From: Aurantiochytrium sp. KH105
Lineage: Eukaryota; Sar; Bigyra; Thraustochytrida; Thraustochytriidae
Reading direction: 5' to 3'
DNA length: 64,000 nt
Assembly: GCA_003116975.1 (NCBI GenBank)
Contig: BGKB01000008.1
Location: 62,001 to 126,000, forward strand
Part shown: positions 19,474-30,594 of the stretch, piece by piece
Layout: every line of letters begins with the position of its first letter
Numbering within the stretch: the first letter of the stretch is position 1
Made by a program: the position numbers and the translations under genes
Notes under the pieces: generated by a model
Database searches by the model: none
Told to the model about the DNA's origin: nothing
Seen by the model: the letters and a program-made list of their open reading frames with translations, nothing else

Positions 19474-20466
19474 CGTCCGTCAGGCAAAGAGCTCTCGTTT
19501 CAGATCTTTCTTTCGCAAGCCGCTGCCGCTTCTGCCCCCGCCTGCTCGTGTTCGATGTTTGGTGGTCTACAACGCGGCGTCGCGACGTGACGGCAGCCGA
19601 GCTCGAAGAGTTCGTCCGTTAGCCGGGAGAGCGCTCTTGGCTGATCTTGGTTTGCTTTCGGCAGACAGAGAAGCTTCCGCCCAAAGACGGAGTAGGCCTA
19701 GGGCAGAAGCAAGAAATGTGCGTACGCACGGAGTAGTGTCGCTGTGACCTGCAACCAGATTTGAACGATTGTCGCAATTGTAAATTCCTGTAATTTTTTA
19801 ACCACCTTAACTGGGTCAATCTCATCACGGAGTAATTCGCAGAGGAGTAGGGGTACACTAGAGCTCAGCTATGGATGTTGCAAATTGTCACCTTAAAGTG
19901 GTATTTGCTACACAACATGAGTCAGAGACGGATAAAAATGTCCTGAAGTGTGGCATGCTGTTTATTTTCCGGCGTGGCAATAATTTACCCGAATTAGTTA
20001 TTTTTTTTGTTTTTTTGTTTAAATTTTTTAAAAAAAATTATTTATTTTTTAAAAATAAAAATAAAAAAATAACCCTGCGCCTGGCAGGGAGTCATACTGG
20101 CTGGCTGGCTGGCTGTTATACTGTATAGCAGGCGGACCGCGGCACAGGGCACGTTCATCAGTGGACGTGGATAGTCACTGACTGGTCAAGGCCAATAGAG
20201 CTCAGCTTTCAAGGCTCTCCCATTTAGGCCTCTTGCCAACCTGGCAAAGCTATACTCTTTCGAGTAAAGCAACCTGGCAAGTAAAAATGTTTTGAAGGAA
20301 AATACATTCAAAACAAAACAATGCACACGCATAGAAAGCTTGAAAGCAGCCGAACAGAAGCAGACCAGCTTTGCCTGCGCAAGTAGGACTGTGGCCACCG
20401 CTGGGCTCGCGCGTGCCTTCGCTTTTACGTGCTAGCACGAAAGCGCGGCTGAGTGCTCTCTGCAGA
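19474..20466. promoter_or_regulatory. Divergent upstream region of the acetylesterase and GT32 genes
   Basis: About 1 kb between two divergent starts. It holds a TAGGCCTA palindrome (19694), a very AT-rich block (19991-20072), a short TGGC array near 20097-20113 and no gene. Confidence 0.45.
19991..20072. repeat. AT-rich low-complexity block
   Basis: About 80 bases almost entirely A and T, with T-runs followed by A-runs, in otherwise balanced sequence. It could be a nucleosome-free promoter element or replication-origin-like sequence; nothing more specific is visible. Confidence 0.7.
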
Positions 20467-21621
20467 ATGACGAACGGTGTGGAGGAAGTACAGACAAAGT
20501 TTAGAGCTTGTGTTGACCTTCTTTGTCGTGGACATGTTTTGGCGATCGCCGCTTTCGTGGGGCTCATACTTTTTGCTCTTGAAATTTCTGTTCTCCCTCT
20601 CCTAAAAGACCTGCCGGAACTCCGATTCACTTCCATAAAAGATGTACAGGAGCCGTGCTTCAATCCCGAATATCCAATGCAAGATCGCAACAGCTTCGCA
20701 GAGAAACTCGGGATGAATCACGTGCTGGGTCCTCCTGAAGACCTAGGCTTTGACGGCTTTTGCCCGAAGCGGTTTCATTCGAGGCAGTGTAACGCGCCTC
20801 CTTGTGAGGACCCTGTCAATGTCTTCCTGGTTTGGCGCGGTCGTAATTTTCTCCCACTCATGTACGAAGCTGGCCTAATTTCTACAATGAAGATTTTTGG
20901 CGCGGACTATCGTGTTATCATCATTACCGATTCGCTGACCGAGGTCAAGAGCTGGTATCCGACGATTTGGAGAGTTAGTCTCGGAGACTTCGTGGATGAG
21001 CTCAGCAAGATCCCCTCGTTATCGAATCGTTCAGATTGGAATACATTTATTGAGAAGCTAGAGTCAAGTCCCCACATCGGCGCGCATACGGCAGACTTTC
21101 TTCGCATTGCCGTGCTGTTCCTCTGTGGAGGCGTTTATAGTGATTTTGACTCCCTGTGGCTCAAGCAACCCCCAGCAGATTACATGCAAGGAGGCTTTGC
21201 AGTTGGCAAGCGTCAGCATGAGACGCTGTCAAACGGAGTCATGGGCTTTCCGAAGGGCAATAGCATTCTTTTGCGGGTATTGGAACAAGTTCTTGCAAAA
21301 TATAACCCGAATTCCTGGGAGAGTATTGGAGGGCCCCTCCTTTACGCGCGTTTCAAGGAATGTAATGCCATGGATTGTCGCCTAGCCGGATTCTTCTCTC
21401 ATTGGCATATGTACACTCTTTTCCCTGGGCAAGCGTCTCGCTACTTCCACAACCCGACCTCTGCCGATGATGCTTTCTTGCGGCGAATCAAGAATCGGCA
21501 GACTTTACAGTTGCACATGTACGGCGAAATCACCAAGGTAGCCGAGGGAACGCGACCTCAAAACGGGTCACTTTACGACATTGTTTGCAAAGAATACGGC
21601 TACTACGCCCCAGAGCAGTAG
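20467..21621 (+). CDS. GT32-type Golgi glycosyltransferase with DXD motif
   Basis: The product has 384 residues from the first in-frame ATG. One signal-anchor (~20-42, AIAAFVGLILFALEISVLPLL) precedes a lumenal region with paired Cys residues (QCNAPPCEDP). VFLVWRGRNF and a Rossmann-like YRVIIITDSL lead to ADFLRIAVLFLCGGVYSDFDSLWL. The DFD there is the DXD metal/nucleotide-sugar site of the GT32 (Och1/alpha-1,4-GalT-like) family. MGFPKGN and GGPLLYARF follow as in that family. It should add a hexose or HexNAc to a Golgi glycan; donor and linkage are not predictable. It lies divergent to the acetylesterase gene, so the two could share regulation. Confidence 0.85.
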   Translation: MTNGVEEVQTKFRACVDLLCRGHVLAIAAFVGLILFALEISVLPLLKDLPELRFTSIKDVQEPCFNPEYPMQDRNSFAEKLGMNHVLGPPEDLGFDGFCPKRFHSRQCNAPPCEDPVNVFLVWRGRNFLPLMYEAGLISTMKIFGADYRVIIITDSLTEVKSWYPTIWRVSLGDFVDELSKIPSLSNRSDWNTFIEKLESSPHIGAHTADFLRIAVLFLCGGVYSDFDSLWLKQPPADYMQGGFAVGKRQHETLSNGVMGFPKGNSILLRVLEQVLAKYNPNSWESIGGPLLYARFKECNAMDCRLAGFFSHWHMYTLFPGQASRYFHNPTSADDAFLRRIKNRQTLQLHMYGEITKVAEGTRPQNGSLYDIVCKEYGYYAPEQ

Positions 21622-24600
21622 AGTGTGCCTGGACTGCGAATTCTCGAATTTTGCGTGCTTCCATCTTTTGGCAAGCACCAACCTCACCTTTTGAACCAAG
21701 ACAAGTAATAAGAATAATTTTTCTCATTTGGCAAAATTTGTGAAGGTCTCTGGCATGAACAGCATTAAGATCAAAGTTCCCGCTCGTTTTAACATGTCTG
21801 CGATTTGACTCTGGTGCGTATGCTCATTTGTGTCTTTGCACACGTAAGACTACGAGAATAAAGAAGACTTTCCTGGTTCTGGTCGTTCTATGCATTGATA
21901 TTCGGATAGAAGTTCACATTTGCACGACAAGTTATCCAAAGAAGACATCGTTAAAAATTTATGCCGCAGGTCCGAGTGTGCGAACCACGGCCACTGGGCC
22001 GCCGCGCGGCCGCCACGCATCGCGTCCGATTGGGTGTAGGGTTCGGGCAAAGCGCCGCGCTTGCACGCTAGCTAGGATCGGCATCTCTTCTCGTCAACCA
22101 TGTGACAATATCCCTCTAGCCCTCTAGCCAGGTAAAAGGCTACCTCAATGAGTCGACGCATTACTACATCTATCGATTTGTAGCCCAAGCGCGAGCAACG
22201 ATTTTCTTGAGGCTGATGAGGGAAGAGTCAGAGAACCAAGATCAAAGATCCGTTACAAGCGCGAGTCAACCATCACCGTAAGGCCTAACAGGCCAAGCGT
22301 TCTGAAGGTTCCAAGGGCTCGCTTGCCTTACACACATTCGAGCAGCTGGCTCGAGCAGCTGGCTCGTGCGCGGCCTACTCGCGCGGCATGATCGCTGTGC
22401 AGTCAGGCGTGGGGGCCGAACGGCGCGCGGCCTAGCTACGCGCGCGCGCGCGCGCGCCGTACTTACTGTCCGTCTGCGCACCCGCAGACCAGACGAGTAT
22501 AGCCTGCCCAGCGTGGGCATCGTGCCAACGCCATGCTTCATCTATAGAGCAGACCAGCGTAGACGGCCCGCTCGACCGTGCGGCTACGCTATGCGTTAGC
22601 TCGCGCGATCGGCGACTTACCGGGCGGTCCGTCGCCTCGCGAGCCTTGAACGATCTGCCGCCTCGTGCGCCTCCAGCGAGCGGAGTACCGCGCGGCGAGC
22701 CATAGCCAGCAATTCCTAATCCCAACCATCATCGATCTTTTCCACTCCTCGATGGATCAATAGATTTCGCGCTAAGTTTGCACCGTTAGCCAGCCCAGAA
22801 TTCAGAGTCCGGGCCTTGGCCGCGCCATACGCTCGCGCCGGAGCCTTGAGTTCACGATCCAAATAAATTAACATCAACAAAGGGCCTAGATCTAGAGTAA
22901 GGTCTCTGCTAAATCTTGCACACAACAGCACAGGTAGAATCAATTTTGTGGGAGTCTCGATGTCGGTCATTCGCCCTGGACGAGTCACTACGAGGACGGG
23001 TGACCAAATTTTCTCGTTATGCAAATCAGCGCTGTAGGCACAGGCACACTTGCCAGGCCGCAAGATGCGCCTCCGATTTGCAGACCCCACTCATGTCCAG
23101 GGTGAACATGCAAAGGTCCAAAAGCTTGATTCCTCTTGTTCCCTCTTTTCGCTTCACATCTCAATCTGCTCTCCTACTTATTTGGTGCGCGCGGCTCGCT
23201 CAGTTCGTTCAGATCGTTCAGTGTGCTCGACTTGCACAGCTCGCTTCCAACGTTCCGTGCGCTCGGCTCGCCCAATTGTGCTATGCCTTCACACGATCTA
23301 TCTGATTGCTCGGTGCTCTTGATAGCTGAAAATGAATCAGACATCATCAGCCGCATTTTGAGGTGGTCTCGATGCGATAGGCAGCTTGCACGAGTGAGTA
23401 TCGAATTCCGTGGCCTTGTTAAAGGGTTAATTTGCAAAATAGGAGCACTGCCCGACAAATACCTTTTCGACTGGATCCGCAACGACGCAAAGGGCTTTTT
23501 GTTTACAATGCCCTGGCTGTACGGTGCACATGGAGGCCGTGGAGTCTCGCTTAATCCCCAATGCCTATTTGCGACGACACTTTACTTTGCGCAACAACAA
23601 AGTTATTCATAAGTCACGATCAATTTTGTGCCAGACAACTTTTTGCAAGAGATTCTGTATGCTGGAGAGATTTCAGAGGCCAAAGGTGGCCATGCGACAA
23701 ATGTGCAGCTGACACAATAGAACTCTTTGGACCAAAAAAGCAAGGAAGCTTCGCAGCACAGTCTTCATTGTAAGTTCGGCCCGTGTTTTCGCTCGATTGC
23801 TCCGAAAATCTTGCTTCTTGCATGTGCCTACCAAACGGCACAATATACCGTGGAAACAACTATGACATGACTTGACGCCGACGCCACAAAAGTGGTGGAA
23901 TTAATTTGGCACCCACAGGGAGTTCCTTGCAGGCTATTCATGGCTTTACTCGTCCACGTTCTCACCAGCCACTATTTTGTGCGCCCTTCGGTAAGTCTAT
24001 CAAAGCTCGCAGCATGAATTGTTCAGATCATAGAGATCTGTGATGAACCGGATTGCTTCGTTTCTTGAAGTTGGCCAAAAAAACCATTTTCCGCTAGCAA
24101 TATAGCCTGCTTCGATAGATCCGACGGTTTCTTAGCGATCCTTGGTTTCACAGCCCTGCAAGCAGTCCATTTGTCTTATCATCTGCACGGTGAGGTGACG
24201 ATGCCAAACATCCGTGCTCATGCGTTAGTTCACAGTACGCCTCGAAAGTGGCGCGGAATGAGGCCTCACTTTACGCAGCGACAGCAGATCGGATTGGTGC
24301 TGAGGGCAACGAAATAGCTAGACTTTCATTGCACGTACGGATTTGCTGTAATCTTGCAAATCGTGTGACGATCTCTCTCCTCTTTTCGAATCAAGGTCTT
24401 TGGCAGACAATGGAATTGAGGGGAAGTCTGGAGTCGGACCCAGACACGCCTACCTAGGCCCAGCTAAGGCCTGGGGCCTTATTGCAAAAGCACCAAGCAC
24501 TCATGAGTCGAAAGGTTTCGTACTCCATGCCAATTTGCTTCTTTGCTTCCTTCGCAAGATATCTACTTGTGAGTGTCCGGTTGACATCAAGAACGACCTT

Positions 24601-24670
24601 GCAGCCGGCACTGTGGCAAAGAAACAAGGAGCAAAGAAACAAAGAAACAATGAAGCAAAGAAAGAAGCAC
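21622..24670. other. 3 kb spacer with no firm gene
   Basis: This is the longest gene-poor stretch of the first half. It has a CG dinucleotide run at 22439-22456, TCGAGCAGCTGGC direct repeats near 22330-22365 and CTCG/GTTCA-type repeats near 23185-23280. One small frame (23283-23612) is listed separately with low confidence. The rest may be long UTRs or relics. Confidence 0.45.
23283..23612 (+). CDS. Possible small hypothetical protein or gene relic
   Basis: A 109-residue ATG-started frame. Its start, SDIISRILRWSRCDRQLARVSIEFRGL, has the hydrophobic spacing of an F-box (IL..L..CD...LA.VS..FR.L), followed by PDKYLFDWIRNDAKGFLF. No other domain follows and the product is far shorter than usual F-box proteins. 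It may be a truncated relic or chance. No partner gene in the spacer supports it. Confidence 0.2.
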   Translation: MPSHDLSDCSVLLIAENESDIISRILRWSRCDRQLARVSIEFRGLVKGLICKIGALPDKYLFDWIRNDAKGFLFTMPWLYGAHGGRGVSLNPQCLFATTLYFAQQQSYS

Positions 24671-26728
24671 TTACTCGACAGTAACGCTCTTCGCAAGATT
24701 GCGCGGTGTGTCAATTTCGCAGCCTCGATAGTCGGCAATATAGTAGGCCAATAATTGCAGGGGGATCCCAGTGATCATGGCCGAGAAGAACTCGCTCGTG
24801 ATAGGCGTCTCGATAACAACCTCTGCTAACTCGTCAAGATCATGGTTACCCTCATCCGTAATGATTATCACAGAGCCTTTGCGCGCGACTACCTCTTGAA
24901 CGCCGGACTTTACCTTTTCGTAGATGACATCTGACTTGGGCGCCAGGATGACGACGGGCATCATCTCGTCAATAAGCGCAATAGGCCCGTGCTTCATCTC
25001 GGCTGCCGCATAGCCTTCGGCGTGAATATAACTGATCTCCTTGAGCTTCAGTGCACCCTCGAGGGCGACGGGAAAGTTCGTTCCGCGACCCAGATACAAG
25101 AAGTTGTGCGCATAGCGATAAGTGGACGCCATGTTTTGAATCTTGTTGAGCGTGTCTTCGTTGAGCATGCGCGCAATCTTGTCCGGGATCTCATACAGCT
25201 CCAAGCCGAGCCTGTTGGCCTCATCTTGCAAGAGGGCTCCAGTCCGGACGGCCAGCACAAGCGTGAACATGCTCAGCGCCATGACCTGGCCCGTAAACGC
25301 CTTGGTGGACGCGACGCCGATCTCGGGTCCAATGTGGAGATAAATGCCGGCGTCCGTCTCGCGCGCGATGCTTGAGCCAACAACATTGACAATGCCTACA
25401 CAGAGACAGCCATGCTTTTTGGCTACACGAACTGCCTCGAGAGTATCCGCCGTCTCGCCGGACTGGCTAATGACAATCACCACATCGTCCTTGAACAGGA
25501 CTGGGTTGCGGTATCGGAATTCGGACGCGTACTCTACCTCGACTGGGATCTTGGCGAGGGTCTCGATGAGATACTCACCGACAAGAGCAGCGTGCCAAGA
25601 TGTTCCGCAGCCACAGATGATGATGCGACGCGCGATAGCGAGGCGTTCGAGCGCTGGCATGAGGCCTCCGAGCGTGACTTTGCCTGAGTGCGGGTCGAGG
25701 CGGCCTCGCATGCAGTCGCGCAGCACGCGAGGTTGCTCCATGATTTCCTTGAGCATAAAATGCCGGTATCCGCCCTTTTCAATGGTCTGCAGGTTCATCT
25801 TGAGTTCGTGCATCTGGCGAATTACCTCCTCGGAGATTACCTTGTTAGAAAGTGCCATTTGACGCATAATCCGCGAGTCAAGCTTGTGAGGCATCATAGG
25901 ACCCTCGTCTTCGGAGGAAAAAAAACCGTCGCTCTGATCGGCGCCCTCGACGCATCCTGCAGCTGATGTCTCACCAGCTTCGACAAGCAAGCTGTCCCGC
26001 TTCATGCTCGAGACCGAAAATGAGTACTTAGTCTTGCCGGTTTTCTGATCATGCTCTCGTTGGCAGCTGACGATGTCCTCCTCTTCCAAGTACACGACCT
26101 TTGCCGTGAGACCCACGACAGCAGTCGCGTCGGAGGCGAGCACGAGGGAATCGTCGCTAACGCCAAGAATTAGCGGCGAACCACGCCGGGCGCCAACGAG
26201 GACGTTGGGCTTGCTTTCGTCAACAACGGCGATGCCATAGGCGCCTCGAACCTGAGTGAGGGCAAGACTCACCGCGCCAGCGAGCGAGAGGTTGGGCTCG
26301 AGCGACTGCACGTGGCGGATGAGCGCGGCCAGAACCTCGGTGTCGGTGTCCGAGACGAATTCATAGCCCATGGCCGAGAGCTTCTTCTTGAGGCTCGAGT
26401 GGTTCTCAATGATGCCGTTGTGCACGATGGCCAGCTTGCCGTCCGAGGAGGCGTGCGGGTGGGCATTGATTGCCGTCGGCGGGCCGTGGGTAGCCCAGCG
26501 GGTATGGGCAATACCGAGACTGGCATTGCCCTTGAAGTTGCGCCCGGCTACTGCCTGTTCCAGATTTGCGACCTTGCCGGCCTGCTTTTCAATTTCTAGC
26601 TTTGCGCCGTCGCGCGTGATTACGCACATGCCTGACGAGTCATATCCCCGATACTCCATGCGCTTCAGACCCTCGAGGAGGACCGCGACCGTTTCGCCAT
26701 CGCCGAGATACGCGATGATGCCGCACAT
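24671..26728 (-). CDS. GFPT1: Glutamine:fructose-6-phosphate aminotransferase (GFAT)
   Basis: The product has 685 residues with ATG start and no intron. It begins MCGIIAYLGD, exposing Cys2, the nucleophile of the class II glutaminase domain. HTRWATHG, HNGIIENH and DTDTEVLAALI are the other glutaminase blocks (~1-240). A eukaryote-type linker, Ser/acidic around 250-290, carries the region usually regulated by phosphorylation or UDP-GlcNAc. Two SIS sugar-isomerase domains follow (CGTSWHAALV, SQSGETADTLEA, LGRGTNFPVALEGALKLKEISYIHAEGY). The C-terminus is DTPRNLAKSVTVE, as in all GFATs. It makes glucosamine-6-phosphate in the cytosol, the first committed step to UDP-GlcNAc. It is head-to-head with a nucleotide-sugar transporter gene. 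Confidence 0.97.
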   Translation of the reverse strand: MCGIIAYLGDGETVAVLLEGLKRMEYRGYDSSGMCVITRDGAKLEIEKQAGKVANLEQAVAGRNFKGNASLGIAHTRWATHGPPTAINAHPHASSDGKLAIVHNGIIENHSSLKKKLSAMGYEFVSDTDTEVLAALIRHVQSLEPNLSLAGAVSLALTQVRGAYGIAVVDESKPNVLVGARRGSPLILGVSDDSLVLASDATAVVGLTAKVVYLEEEDIVSCQREHDQKTGKTKYSFSVSSMKRDSLLVEAGETSAAGCVEGADQSDGFFSSEDEGPMMPHKLDSRIMRQMALSNKVISEEVIRQMHELKMNLQTIEKGGYRHFMLKEIMEQPRVLRDCMRGRLDPHSGKVTLGGLMPALERLAIARRIIICGCGTSWHAALVGEYLIETLAKIPVEVEYASEFRYRNPVLFKDDVVIVISQSGETADTLEAVRVAKKHGCLCVGIVNVVGSSIARETDAGIYLHIGPEIGVASTKAFTGQVMALSMFTLVLAVRTGALLQDEANRLGLELYEIPDKIARMLNEDTLNKIQNMASTYRYAHNFLYLGRGTNFPVALEGALKLKEISYIHAEGYAAAEMKHGPIALIDEMMPVVILAPKSDVIYEKVKSGVQEVVARKGSVIIITDEGNHDLDELAEVVIETPITSEFFSAMITGIPLQLLAYYIADYRGCEIDTPRNLAKSVTVE

Positions 26729-27647
<919 letters not shown>

Positions 27648-28733
27648 ATGAGCGCCGAGCGAGCCGTGGTGCAGCTGCCCAACGGGCTTGAACTGCAGCT
27701 CAAATACGTTAGTCTGGCCCTGCTCATCATGCAAAATGTGGCGCTTGTTTTGATGATCAAATTGTCAAAGCTTCATCATCCCCCCGACAAACCGTCCTAT
27801 ATCTCATCGACAGCAATTCTCTGCGCAGAAGTGATGAAACTTGTTGCGTCTATTTTGCTAGAGTATCGAAGATTTGCCCGGGAAAACGAAGATGATGCAA
27901 GTTTTCGAGTGCATCTTTCAACGCAACTTGCCAAAGTTGAAACCCTCCAGCTCAGTGTGCCTGGCATTCTATACACAGTACAAAATAATCTACTGTTCAT
28001 GGCCCTAAGCATGTTGTCCGTTGGCGTGTACCAAGTATCCATGCAGCTAAAAATATTGCTCACAGCGGCAATGAGCTACGTAATTTTAGGGAAAAGACTC
28101 TCCCCAGTGCAAATTATATCACTCGTGGTTCTTACTTGTGGCGTCGCTGCAGTCCAACTATCACAAGTCACTAACAAGGAGAAGCCGTCCACTGGACTGC
28201 AAGAAGACAATCTTCAGCAACTTTGGGGCTTCGGTGCGACGGTTCTCGCGTGCAGCATCTCCGCTTTTGCGGGGGTGTATCTCGAGAAGGTTCTCAAGGC
28301 TGGCAGCCTTGTCTCGATCTGGATGCGCAACGTGCAGCTTTCGATATTTGGCATCTTGATTGGTTTTCTCACGGTTGTTGGCAAGGACGGCGACAAAATT
28401 GTAAAATTTGGATTCTGGGGCGGCTACGATTGGACAACGTGGATTGCCATATCCCTCCAAGCCTGGGGTGGTCTCATTGTCGCTGTTGTTATGAAGTATG
28501 CAGACAACATTCTCAAAGGCTTTGCCACAGCGGTCTCAATCCTCTTCATATCTTTCATATCTGCCGCCGTATTCGACACGGAGCTGAGCTTTCTTATGAT
28601 CGCTGGGACCATGGCTGTACTCCTGTCAGTGATCATGTACGCTGCGAACCCGTCACAAGCCGCAGACCCTCGCTCCGACGTTGCGCAGGGCGAAAGTGAT
28701 GATGTCAAGGAAAATCTTACCGCAGAGAAATAG
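27648..28733 (+). CDS. Golgi nucleotide-sugar transporter, SLC35A type
   Basis: The product has 361 residues from ATG 27648, with about ten hydrophobic spans. LKYVSLALLIMQNVALVLMI, STAILCAEVMKL, PGILYTVQNNLLFMAL, YQVSMQLKILLTAAMSY and LVVLTCGVAAVQL match the UDP-Gal/UDP-GlcNAc/CMP-Sia transporter family (pattern P..IYT.QNNL......L....FQV..QLKI). It should exchange a nucleotide sugar for the nucleoside monophosphate across the Golgi membrane. The C-terminal half has GVYLEKVLK, WMRNVQLSIFG and ADNILKGFATAVSI, all conserved. Substrate cannot be fixed by eye; divergence from GFAT makes UDP-GlcNAc attractive. The tail is acidic and cytosolic. Confidence 0.93.
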   Translation: MSAERAVVQLPNGLELQLKYVSLALLIMQNVALVLMIKLSKLHHPPDKPSYISSTAILCAEVMKLVASILLEYRRFARENEDDASFRVHLSTQLAKVETLQLSVPGILYTVQNNLLFMALSMLSVGVYQVSMQLKILLTAAMSYVILGKRLSPVQIISLVVLTCGVAAVQLSQVTNKEKPSTGLQEDNLQQLWGFGATVLACSISAFAGVYLEKVLKAGSLVSIWMRNVQLSIFGILIGFLTVVGKDGDKIVKFGFWGGYDWTTWIAISLQAWGGLIVAVVMKYADNILKGFATAVSILFISFISAAVFDTELSFLMIAGTMAVLLSVIMYAANPSQAADPRSDVAQGESDDVKENLTAEK

Positions 28734-29304
28734 GCTGAGCTTGATGGTCTGCTTCGCGTCAGCTGGCCGTTCTTTCGAGCTTGGCCAAGTTTACAGGCAT
28801 GTGCGCGTTGATGATTAGCAGAAGAGAGAAGAAAGATTGCAGACCTTACGGGAATCTGCGCACAGTTCACCAGTTTATCGATTGATGTATTGTGGAGCGG
28901 CAATTGCGGGTTTCTTACTTGAATTTGCTTCGCTTTGAAGATGTGCCAGTCTATCGTGTATTACTCTTGACTGAATGACTATCATTGGCTAGCCACATCA
29001 GATAGTGGTAGGCCTACCTACTACCGAATATTTAAAGTGCGTTTTTTTTGCACGACTCAGATCGTTATGCCGGGGCGCGCCGTGGTTTGTACCCGTGTTG
29101 GACATATAAGTTGAACAAGCTTCGAGGAACTGCGTCGTATTTTGCTCGGTCACGTCGCCACTTGAGCGCACCGCCAAGTTGATCGCGCCGCCAAGTTGAG
29201 CGCGCCGCCAAGTTCAAGTTCAAGTTGAGCGCATCATGTGTAGACCTTCTCCCGGGCCGTCTTGCGTCTGCGACTAACAAAGGGAGCTGAGCCGAGCAGT
29301 GCGA

Positions 29305-29319
29305 GGGGGGGGGGGGGGG
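29305..29319. repeat. Poly-G tract (15 G)
   Basis: One of five pure G runs of at least 10 bases in the window; the others are at 42371-42383, 47302-47315, 47765-47775 and 47779-47788. Confidence 0.9.
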
Positions 29320-29772
29320 CTGCATTTTGAGCGGGGTTGTTACAAAGTCGCGTCGCTGCTTAATCCAAGCGGCTCTTGCATTCAATGAAGGTTAAGCGGC
29401 CTGTACAACTTGTAAAATTGCTCTACGAACGTGGGGGTAGTAGTGTGGATAAATCAGCGTCATAGTTCTGAAAAAAGATGATTCGTGTGAACGTAAAAGA
29501 AATCTCCCCTCCGCGCGTAGCGCGATGGGGAGGAAGAAGTTGGAGTCTCACGCAGCTACTCGGAGACTGTGGTTGTTTGCCTTGGTTGCAAGGGAGTCTA
29601 ACGATTAGGAAGAGCCCGCTTGCAAATGGCCACCCTGGGAGCGGTTAACTCGAAACTCGCATTGGGTTCGAGTGCTCGGGTGATTCGGGTCTGCTGGCGG
29701 ACGAGAGCGCGCGTGTGCGTGGCTTCGTGCAGCTTAGACTATGATTCATGCTGTGAATAGCATGGTGAAATG

Positions 29773-29934
29773 AAATGCGTGGGCTCGTGTAAAAGCAGCA
29801 TTCAAGGTGGTGGAATAATGTGCTGGGCCTTCGTCAAGGCGACATCATCCAGCAATGCGCTAGGCCTTCGTCAAGGACGGCATTGCTCACTGACGGAATG
29901 ATACGCGGGGCCTCGTTAAGGCGGCATCATTGCA
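29773..29934. repeat. Degenerate ~40-bp tandem repeat, about four units
   Basis: Units begin AATG, contain GGCCTTCGTCAAGG (or a variant) and then GGCATCATT-like sequence. Starts are near 29773, 29817, 29853 and 29897. The second and third are closest (GGCCTTCGTCAAGG identical), while the first is strongly diverged. Confidence 0.6.
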
Positions 29935-30201
29935 GTGGGTGCGATCTCGGATCGCACGCGGAAAGAGTGCGGTTCCCATGGTGTTCGCACACTGGGTGTG
30001 CACTTTGGCTCTGCTTGTGCGTGGATGCTATAGCAGTTTACCACCTGGTGTCAAGGTGATGGGAAGCTCATCGTGGCGGGCATCGTCGATTAGTTAGGTA
30101 TCCGAAGCTCAAATCAAATGGAGGCCGCGGCTTCAAAAGCCATTATCGACCGTGCAAAGGATGCCATAATCAAGGATTGCAATCGCGGCGAGACGTATCC
30201 T

Positions 30202-30463
30202 CGTGGATTTTTTCACTCCCGCTCAGCAAAAGTCTAACCTCAAGTATTTGGTCGGACGGATCAAAAGTGCCTGTCCGTAACCCGCCATTCCACACGCAGG
30301 ACAATGGCACAAACTACACCTTTGTCGGTGTTCTTCTTTCCTACATTCACATTCAAGAAAGTTGATGCTCTTTATACCTTCCTTACCGCTTAGTGCCCAA
30401 AGTCAATCTTCCTACCGGTGGTCGCTCGCCTCGACATCACTTCGTTTGCACTGCAGAACAGGC
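30202..30463 (+). pseudogene. Duplicated 3' end of the ankyrin-TIR gene
   Basis: This stretch is roughly 90% identical by eye to the reverse complement of 15398-15664. It encodes the last 25 TIR residues in frame to the same TAA (VDFFTPAQQKSNLKYLVGRI...; two residues differ from the 15.6 kb copy). It then carries ~190 bases of downstream sequence with scattered substitutions and a small indel near 30390. Nothing of the ankyrin part or TIR core is present, so it is a gene-tail fragment. It lies downstream of and convergent with the Cas1-SGNH gene, whose stop is 130 bases further on. Confidence 0.85.
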
Positions 30464-30594
30464 TAAGTCAAAAGATCGCTTGTCATTCTCGCACCGATCT
30501 CTTGCCAATCGACGTCACTAATCTCCATAAGACTCCCTCCATCTTGGCGCTGAGAAAATCAAGTTCCCAGGTCTTTGCTCTTGTCGTCTTCTAA

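Larger units (their letters stand above)
28734..30201. other. Repeat-bearing spacer
   Basis: 1.5 kb without a gene. It contains a TAGGCCTA palindrome (29009), AAGTGCGTTTTTTTTGCAC (29035-29053, a small hairpin), imperfect GCCGCCAAGTTGAGCGC repeats (29165-29235), a 15-base G run and four degenerate ~40-base repeats. A short frame from ATG 30118 runs into the duplicated TIR tail. Confidence 0.45.

Noticed and set aside
22439-22456. CG dinucleotide run as Z-DNA or regulatory site
   Set aside because: Only about nine repeats in a gene-poor spacer; no supporting context.
29440-30160. Possible LTR-retroelement end: TGGTGTCAAGG resembling a primer-binding site near 30046, followed by a short ATG frame at 30118
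   Set aside because: No matching second terminal repeat, no recognisable element protein, and the short frame runs directly into the duplicated TIR tail. The resemblance is too weak to call.
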